The notes beneath the pieces were generated by a model. The model saw nothing but the letters and a program-made list of their open reading frames with translations. It made no database searches and was not told where the DNA came from. Positions 8,801-12,435 of a DNA stretch of 12,435 bases are shown in pieces. The stretch is from Gammaproteobacteria bacterium (GTDB lineage: Bacteria > Pseudomonadota > Gammaproteobacteria > GRL18): NCBI GenBank assembly GCA_023144715.1, contig JAGLFC010000017.1:1-12435 (forward strand), given 5' to 3'. The position numbers were made by a program, and so were the translations under genes. Within the stretch, counting starts at the first letter, position 1; every line of letters starts with the position of its first letter.

Positions 8801-9206
8801 AGCACGTAAAGTGATTATTATTGCGGTAACAGCAGGTGTCTTTCCAAAGCAAAGAGAACAAATAATTGCGATAGGTATGGATGATTTTATTGCCAAACCT
8901 TTTAATTTTTCAGAAGTGTTTAATAAAATTGAACAACATCTTGGTGTGATATATAAAAAGAACATTCTTTCTGTAAAAAAATTGGAGAAAAACATATCTA
9001 AAACATTAGATAAAGAACAATGTTCTCAATTATTTCTACAAATGAAACAGGCCTGTGAAACTGGTGATATTGGTCAAATTAATATTGTTTATAAGCAACT
9101 TAAAAATTCAAATGCTCTTACTAAAGAAACGAAACAAAAATGGGATTATATGATTAAGCAATTTGATTTTTCAGGTATGGTAAAAATAATTGATGACATT
9201 CTTTGA
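5880..9206 (+). CDS. Membrane hybrid histidine kinase (dCache-HAMP-PAS-PAS-HisKA-HATPase-REC)
   Basis: This 1108-residue protein senses an extracellular signal and phosphorylates itself. A first membrane helix (about 9-29) is followed by a periplasmic dCache-like domain (about 35-300, with the characteristic W...P.WTDPYFD and GVVTIDVQLE stretches), a second helix (about 305-326), HAMP (about 328-380), two PAS domains (about 395-500 and 505-622), HisKA with H654 in SHELRTP, and an ATPase domain with N768/N772, DTGIGIP 803-809 and GGTGLGLAIS 831-840. The receiver domain (about 900-1018) has D906/D907, phosphoacceptor D950, T984 and K1006, so all catalytic residues are present. An 80-residue helical tail follows; it resembles tails seen after the last receiver of many large hybrid kinases and shows no phosphotransfer histidine motif. 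There is no DNA-binding output, so phosphate would have to pass to an Hpt protein encoded elsewhere. No cognate response regulator is adjacent. Signal unknown. Confidence 0.94.
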   Translation: MYLSIRFKIIFLTVIPIAIIYLLIFGFGIYHIQKHYFDDVEKDLTRLTQHYAGIFSGFLSESAQIARSTAANIEQNSQMTEHQLYAQVKSNLRHNRIVYGSAIAFERDPEYDNELFAPYAYRTSGNTQTLDIADITDYTNGGWQWWDLVKKTQYPVWTDPYFDKGVSKIVMATYGVPFYYKKKFRGVVTIDVQLEILEEKVDQGIDVALDLLMITKKGDYVYHPDAQQIMTNSIYKDAKKYQRPDIKLLADKMTSGERGVMQLTGWETEKRQWVAFYPIFNTEWSIALRVPEYLVLADVRKRELEIGGILLFSLFLIIMTVWLVIGKITQPLARLTSGVKSVAEGNLNATVKVNSHDEIGLLAQNFTDMAVKLNQREHDIRKARSQGFSRIVQSFKGNYFYFSQDMKGNISHVSDSVKKVLGYKKTDFQEFVEQYHTAITLNEKATRFINLTLQGEQQEAFELEIMASNGELLRFEVIVVPVKHDHGNEVALEGMAHDITQRTREEEKFRVLFENSSQANVLCSDQGILDCNHAFLALFGYQNKDEVMGTHLYSYTQAIQANEQASYDIIKKLKNQAIDIGYQQHELLFEKLDGEIFPTELSLTATTMNEQAVFIGVIQDLTERKVAEQEIIHAKEIAEKANKAKSEFLSNMSHELRTPLNGVLGYAQILQNDKQVTHNQMESLNSIKSCGHHLLTLINDVLDLSKIESGNMDFVITAIDLPKLIKSVDDIIIHRISAKDLKFELKLQDSLPYGIQSDATKLRQVLLNLLGNAIKFTHNGTITMEIKEQLEPQGRSLYFCVSDTGIGIPDEQQTIVFDAFKQAQDGIDAGGGTGLGLAISQRLIQEMGGSDLILNSHYGHGSSFSFSLPLIEVNDEELLTPQENIDNNTLLPLLEDGQDITILIADDRAINRNILKKLLTNAGFKTIEAIDGKEAVIKTIKYNIPLILMDIRMPVMDGIQATQLIRKTLVTSPIARKVIIIAVTAGVFPKQREQIIAIGMDDFIAKPFNFSEVFNKIEQHLGVIYKKNILSVKKLEKNISKTLDKEQCSQLFLQMKQACETGDIGQINIVYKQLKNSNALTKETKQKWDYMIKQFDFSGMVKIIDDIL

Positions 9207-9225
9207 TAAGAAATAAATGAAAGTA

Positions 9226-9264
9226 ATCGTTATTATTTTTATAGATTCAATGAATAAAAACGAT
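9226..9264. terminator. Possible bidirectional terminator between convergent genes
   Basis: In the 95-base gap between the kinase stop and the tatC stop, ATCGTT at 9226-9231 pairs with AACGAT at 9259-9264. An inner TTTTTAT (9236-9242) can alternatively pair with ATAAAAA (9254-9260). The stem is AT-rich, bulged and lacks a clean U-run, so this is a weak candidate supported mainly by its position between convergent genes. Confidence 0.3.
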
Positions 9265-9301
9265 CACTCTCTTTGCAAATATCATAAACAGTTAGCACTA
9301 T

Positions 9302-10219
9302 CTATTTTTGAGATTTCTCTTCATTTTCAATAGCGTCTAGTTCAGAATCCATTTCTTCATCTGTCATTGGTTTATAACGTGATTCAGTCGCATTAGGGTC
9401 TGTAGAGGGCTCTTTATTTACTGAAGAATTATCATTGGGTGGTGTAGGATCATTCTTATCTTTTTTTGCTCTTCTATGACCAATAATACGAGAAAATATA
9501 ATACCTAATTCAAATAAAAGCCAAACTGGAATGGCTAATAAAGTCTGTGAAATAATATCAGGTGGTGTCAATAACATACCAATGACAAAAGAACCAACAA
9601 TCACATAAGGGCGTTTTTTGGCTAATTTATCGGCATTGGTTACGCCACTAAGAGTCAGAACAATGGTAAATACGGGGACTTCAAAAGCAATACCAAATGC
9701 AAAAAACATTTTTAAAATAAAGTCTAAATATTGACTAATATCAGTCATCATTGCCACACCATCTGGTGTTGTGGCACTAAAAAAAGCAAACATTAAAGGA
9801 AAAACAATATAAAATGCAAATACAATACCGCTATAAAATAAAAAGACGCTAGAAGCAATAAGAGGCAGTGCTAGACGTTTTTCATGTTGATATAGACCCG
9901 GTGCAACAAAAGACCAAAATTGATAAAAAATATAAGGAATAGCAATAAAAATTGAAGCAACAAGACTGAGTTTAAAGGGAGTTAAAAAGGGTGCTGCGAC
10001 TCCTGTGGCAATCATAGTACTGCCATCAGGCAATTGTGCTAATAAAGGCTCCGATACTAAATGATAAAGATCATTGGCAAAGAAAAATAATACTAAAAAT
10101 ATGGCAATAACCACCATAACAATACGTAAAATCCGATCTCTCAACTCAATTAAATGTGCCATAAAAGGCTGTTCATTTTCCTTTGATTGAGTCTCTTGGC
10201 TAATATTCTCTGTGGTCAT
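9302..10219 (-). CDS. tatC: Sec-independent protein translocase subunit TatC
   Basis: TatC is the inner-membrane receptor that, with TatB, recognises twin-arginine signal peptides and recruits TatA to export folded proteins. The 305-residue product has six hydrophobic segments and the family landmarks: HLIELRDR at 22-29 (E25), the P-loop region around YQFWSFVAPGLYQHEKR, FEVPV at 179-183 (E180) and TPPD at 218-221 (D221). It is longer than E. coli TatC (258) because of a hydrophilic, Asn/Pro/Ser-rich then acidic tail from about residue 250 to 305, beyond the last membrane helix and predicted cytoplasmic. The start lies two bases after the tatB stop and lacks a clear Shine-Dalgarno sequence, so coupled translation with tatB is likely. 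It is the last gene of the his-hinT-tat cluster. Confidence 0.97.
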   Translation of the reverse strand: MTTENISQETQSKENEQPFMAHLIELRDRILRIVMVVIAIFLVLFFFANDLYHLVSEPLLAQLPDGSTMIATGVAAPFLTPFKLSLVASIFIAIPYIFYQFWSFVAPGLYQHEKRLALPLIASSVFLFYSGIVFAFYIVFPLMFAFFSATTPDGVAMMTDISQYLDFILKMFFAFGIAFEVPVFTIVLTLSGVTNADKLAKKRPYVIVGSFVIGMLLTPPDIISQTLLAIPVWLLFELGIIFSRIIGHRRAKKDKNDPTPPNDNSSVNKEPSTDPNATESRYKPMTDEEMDSELDAIENEEKSQK

Positions 10220-10221
10220 AA

Positions 10222-10593
10222 TTATTTTTTACCAGATGTTGTGCCAGAATGAGTAGATGTTGATGATTTATTATTGGGTTCTTCAATATCTAAAATATCA
10301 TTCATGGTCACACTGCCTTTAAGAGATTCAGTTTTGGAAGAAATAGACGAATTCATTGAACTAGCAGCCTGTTTATATTCTGATGCCAGTTTTTGCTGAT
10401 CAGTTAAAATACGTTTTAAATCTTCATCTTTTAGTTCTTTATTAATGTCATTTTTTATATTAGCAACAAAACGATTTGCTCGCCCCATATATTTACCAGC
10501 AGTGCGTGCTACAGAAGGCAAACGTTCAGGACCAATTACCAATAAGGCAACAATTCCAATGATGGATAATTCCCAAAATCCTATATCAAACAT
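10222..10593 (-). CDS. tatB: Sec-independent protein translocase subunit TatB
   Basis: TatB forms the substrate-receptor complex with TatC in the inner membrane. The 123-residue product has a short N-terminal membrane helix (about 3-20) with E8, the hinge GPERLP at 21-26, an amphipathic helix to about residue 50, and a Ser/Thr/Asn-rich tail. The frame stays open 15 codons upstream to an ATG at 10638, but TatB proteins begin with MFDIGF, which is exactly the sequence at the internal ATG 10593. The upstream ATG has a GGGA abutting it with no spacing, and the chosen ATG has only a weak AGGC about 13 bases away, so the start rests on family conservation. The length suits the family. Confidence 0.94.
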   Translation of the reverse strand: MFDIGFWELSIIGIVALLVIGPERLPSVARTAGKYMGRANRFVANIKNDINKELKDEDLKRILTDQQKLASEYKQAASSMNSSISSKTESLKGSVTMNDILDIEEPNNKSSTSTHSGTTSGKK

Positions 10594-10687
10594 AGTATTT
10601 AAACTGCCTACATAATAATAAAAAATATCTAATGACATTCCCTTTTTCTAAGCAAAGAAATAGGAAATAATGTGTAATGCTATAAAC

Positions 10688-10957
10688 CTAAACAGATTCT
10701 TTGGTTTTATGTTCTACCGTACCTTCAATCGTTGATCCTGTAGAACTTGAATGGCTATCATTTAATTGTGTGTGTTGTTCTTTATCTTTATTATCTTTTT
10801 TTATATCATCATCTTTATTTTCTTCATCACCCATTGCGGTTTTGAAGTTTTTGATAGCTCCTCCTAAATCACCACCGATATTGCGTAATTTTTTTGCACC
10901 AAATAAAACAAGTACAATTGCGAGGATAATTAATAGTTCAGTGACACCAAATCCCAT
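10688..10957 (-). CDS. tatA: Sec-independent protein translocase subunit TatA
   Basis: TatA is the pore-forming or membrane-thinning subunit that oligomerises at TatBC during transport. The 89-residue product has one N-terminal membrane helix (about 5-20) with a polar residue at E7, the hinge FGAKKL at 19-24, and an amphipathic helix with GGDLGGAIKNF (28-38) ending in the family phenylalanine F38. The tail from about residue 44 is strongly charged and low in complexity (Asp, Glu, Lys). AGGAG six bases before the ATG gives a good start. It lies 58 bases after hinT and is followed by tatB. A TatE paralogue is unlikely because of the tatBC context. Confidence 0.96.
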   Translation of the reverse strand: MGFGVTELLIILAIVLVLFGAKKLRNIGGDLGGAIKNFKTAMGDEENKDDDIKKDNKDKEQHTQLNDSHSSSTGSTIEGTVEHKTKESV

Positions 10958-10992
10958 TGGATTCTCCTATGTATTTTAAATAAAATGTGTTG

Positions 10993-11017
10993 AAACGATA
11001 ATTTTAAATAATCGTTT
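10993..11017. repeat. Inverted repeat between hinT and tatA
   Basis: AAACGAT at 10993-10999 and its exact complement ATCGTTT at 11011-11017 flank an 11-base AT-only loop, in the 58-base gap between the hinT stop (overlapping it by two bases) and tatA. A seven-base, AT-rich stem without a following U-run is weak as a terminator; it could be an operator, an mRNA stability hairpin, or chance. Confidence 0.35.
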
Positions 11018-11351
11018 AAAATCCGGGTAGATTTTTTCCACCCAGTAAGTGAATATGTAGATGAAAGACTTCCTGACCGCCACCTTTTCCAGTGTTTATG
11101 ATTGTTCGGAAGCCCTCTGATAATCCGTATTGTTGAGCAAGATCAGGTAATTTTAACATCATATAAGCAATAAGATCATGATGTGATTCATTTAATTGTG
11201 CCAAACTTTCTATATGTTGCTTGGGAATCATCAATAAATGTACTTCAGCCTTAGGATCAATATCTTTAAACACCAGTATTTTATCATCTTGATAAACAAT
11301 ATCCGCAGGAATATCACCGTCAATAATTTTGCAAAAAAGACAATCACTCAT
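11016..11351 (-). CDS. hinT: HinT-like histidine triad (HIT) nucleotide-binding protein
   Basis: This 111-residue cytoplasmic protein belongs to the HINT branch of the HIT superfamily, which hydrolyses purine nucleoside phosphoramidates such as AMP-lysine linkages. The triad HLHIH is at 97-101, with H99 the expected nucleophile, preceded by the GGGQEVFHLH block and followed by LLGG. C4 and C7 at the N-terminus are a CxxC pair that often joins in zinc binding in bacterial members. The frame continues 15 codons upstream into the end of hisE, but MSDCLFCKI matches the family start and has AGGAAA nine bases before it. It follows the hisE stop by four bases. Its position between his and tat genes is a conserved gammaproteobacterial arrangement. 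Confidence 0.95.
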   Translation of the reverse strand: MSDCLFCKIIDGDIPADIVYQDDKILVFKDIDPKAEVHLLMIPKQHIESLAQLNESHHDLIAYMMLKLPDLAQQYGLSEGFRTIINTGKGGGQEVFHLHIHLLGGKNLPGF

Positions 11352-11355
11352 GAAT

Positions 11356-11673
11356 TTATTTCCTATTCGCTTTTTCTTCAAGACCTGAGAGATCAAAGCG
11401 ACGTTCTAATTCTTTGAGTATATCATCAGGGTTCAGATTATGATGAGAGAGCATGACTAAGGTATGAAACCATAAATCAGCGGTTTCATAAATAATTTCG
11501 TCGGCTTTACCGCCTTTGGAAGCCAGAATTGTTTCAGTGGCTTCTTCGCCTACTTTTTTTAAAATAGCATCCAAGCCCTTATGGTGTAGTTTTGCCACAT
11601 AAGAGCTGTTTGGATCGGCATTTTTGCGCTGTTCTAATGTTTGAGCGAGCATCTCTAAAGTATTGTTAGGCAT
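11356..11673 (-). CDS. hisE: Phosphoribosyl-ATP pyrophosphatase HisE
   Basis: HisE performs the second step of histidine synthesis, removing pyrophosphate from phosphoribosyl-ATP to give phosphoribosyl-AMP. The 105-residue all-helical product shows the MazG-like metal-binding motif VGEEATE at 41-47 (E43, E44, E47), ETADLWFH at 63-70 (E63, D66), and the SYVAKL block at 24-29. It is a stand-alone protein, not fused to HisI as in enterics. Start is 14 bases after the hisI stop with no clear Shine-Dalgarno sequence, so it probably depends on coupling within the operon. Confidence 0.97.
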   Translation of the reverse strand: MPNNTLEMLAQTLEQRKNADPNSSYVAKLHHKGLDAILKKVGEEATETILASKGGKADEIIYETADLWFHTLVMLSHHNLNPDDILKELERRFDLSGLEEKANRK

Positions 11674-11687
11674 AATGTTATAATCTG

Positions 11688-12107
11688 TTATTTATTTTTA
11701 TAGATAGTCTTAGGATCTTTAAGCACAGGTTCGACCGCTTGCCAGTGTTTATTGTGATCGTTATCCTCAGATAATTCAAAATAGAAGCAACTTTCACGAC
11801 CTGTATGGCAAGCAATACCGCCTATTTGTTCAATATTCATGAGTACCACATCTTTATCACAATCCACACGGAGTGATTTCAGTACTTGAATATGACCTGA
11901 TTCTTCACCCTTAGCCCAGATTTTTTGTCGTGAGCGTGACCAGTAAACGGCACGTTTGAGATCAATGGTCATGGCTAAAGAGTCACGATTCATCCAAGCA
12001 AACATCACCACTTTGCCTGTTTTTTCATCTTGTGCAATAGCCGGAATAAGACCTTGCTCATCCCATTTTAAGTCATCTAACCAATTATTCTTATTGTCCT
12101 GTGTCAC
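11688..12107 (-). CDS. hisI: Phosphoribosyl-AMP cyclohydrolase HisI
   Basis: HisI catalyses the third step of histidine synthesis, opening the adenine ring of phosphoribosyl-AMP. The 139-residue product carries the magnesium-site motif DCDKD (D82, D84, D86; C83 is a zinc ligand) and the zinc/active-site motif ACHTGRESCFY (C100, H101, C107). It is a single-domain HisI. Translation starts at GTG: an in-frame TAA lies only four codons upstream and no ATG fits. The purine-rich AGAGAGGA is about 12 bases from the GTG, longer than optimal, which suggests modest initiation or coupling to hisF 31 bases upstream. Confidence 0.96.
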   Translation of the reverse strand: MTQDNKNNWLDDLKWDEQGLIPAIAQDEKTGKVVMFAWMNRDSLAMTIDLKRAVYWSRSRQKIWAKGEESGHIQVLKSLRVDCDKDVVLMNIEQIGGIACHTGRESCFYFELSEDNDHNKHWQAVEPVLKDPKTIYKNK

Positions 12108-12138
12108 AATCGTGTTTTATCCTCTCTATATGTGTCTA

Positions 12139-12435
12139 CTATAGACGCATTTCAATGCCCTTATCAGCTAGATGATGTTTTGCTTCTGCAATACTGTATT
12201 CTGCAAAATGAAAAATACTGGCCGCTAATACGGCATCCGCATGACCTTCAATCACACCCTCTGCAAGGTGATCTAAATTGCCCACCCCTCCAGAAGCGAT
12301 GACAGGGACAGCCACTTGATCGCTAATAGTGCGAGTTAATGGCAGATCAAAACCTTCTTTTACACCGTCATTATCCATACTTGTCACCAATAATTCACCT
12401 GCGCCATAGCGAACCATTTTCTTTGACCATTCAAT
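12139..12435 (-). CDS. hisF: Imidazole glycerol phosphate synthase cyclase subunit HisF (N-terminus off window)
   Basis: Only the last 98 residues of HisF, normally about 255, are in the window; the gene runs off the right edge with the frame open to the last base. HisF is the TIM-barrel subunit that uses ammonia from HisH to make imidazole glycerol phosphate and AICAR. Visible are the LLVTSMDNDG strand end, whose first aspartate corresponds to catalytic Asp176 of the Thermotoga enzyme, the phosphate-binding IASGGVG loop, the LAASIFH strand, and a C-terminus ending GIEMRL like E. coli GIQMRL. It is the most upstream gene seen in the his-hinT-tat cluster. The internal ATG at 12417 is not the start, because family-like sequence (IEWSKK) continues upstream of it. 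Confidence 0.96.
   Translation of the reverse strand: MEWSKKMVRYGAGELLVTSMDNDGVKEGFDLPLTRTISDQVAVPVIASGGVGNLDHLAEGVIEGHADAVLAASIFHFAEYSIAEAKHHLADKGIEMRL

Noticed and set aside
8456..8995. 179-codon open frame on the minus strand inside the hybrid kinase gene
   Set aside because: It is antisense to the receiver-domain coding region, whose motifs are intact; its hydrophobic translation is what such antisense frames typically give.
10594..10638. Fifteen-codon N-terminal extension of TatB
   Set aside because: TatB proteins start at the MFDIGF motif, which coincides with the internal ATG at 10593; the upstream ATG lacks proper ribosome binding site spacing.
10701..10979. 92-codon plus-strand frame opposite tatA
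   Set aside because: It mirrors the tatA coding sequence, which has a clear family match and ribosome binding site.

Overview
The window looks like chromosomal DNA from an AT-rich gammaproteobacterium. The gene order hisF-hisI-hisE-hinT-tatA-tatB-tatC, with hisI and hisE as separate genes, is typical of non-enteric gammaproteobacteria (enterics carry a fused hisIE). The YheT-type hydrolase, FimT-type pseudopilin and type I-F CRISPR repeat fit the same assignment. I cannot name genus or species.

Layout from left to right. Bases 1-21 are the 3' part of a type I-F CRISPR repeat. No further repeat follows at the expected distance, so the window opens on the leader-distal end of an array lying mostly outside it. 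A 280-base AT-rich intergenic stretch follows. Three plus-strand genes then form a probable operon: a PhoH2-type PIN-ATPase (302-1723), a YheT-like alpha/beta hydrolase overlapping it by 11 bases (1713-2708), and a PAS-PAS-GGDEF-EAL protein with a C-terminal region resembling a CZB zinc-sensing domain (2724-5141). Convergent to this is a FimT/GspH-type minor pseudopilin (5169-5744, minus). It shares a 135-base divergent promoter region with a large membrane hybrid histidine kinase (5880-9206, plus). After a convergent gap with a possible terminator, the rest is one minus-strand cluster: hisF (cut by the window edge), hisI, hisE, hinT, tatA, tatB, tatC.

The right part is housekeeping: HisI and HisE catalyse the second and third steps of histidine synthesis, HisF is the cyclase subunit of imidazole glycerol phosphate synthase, HinT is a purine nucleoside phosphoramidase, and TatABC exports folded proteins. 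The left and middle parts hold RNA processing (PhoH2), cyclic-di-GMP turnover, pilus-type surface structure and membrane signalling. Any functional link between the c-di-GMP enzyme, the pseudopilin and the kinase is inferred from proximity only.

I see no insertion sequence, tRNA, rRNA or clear new multigene system. The observations most worth following are the CRISPR array end at the left edge, the CZB-like tail on the c-di-GMP enzyme, and the calcium-loop motifs in the pseudopilin.
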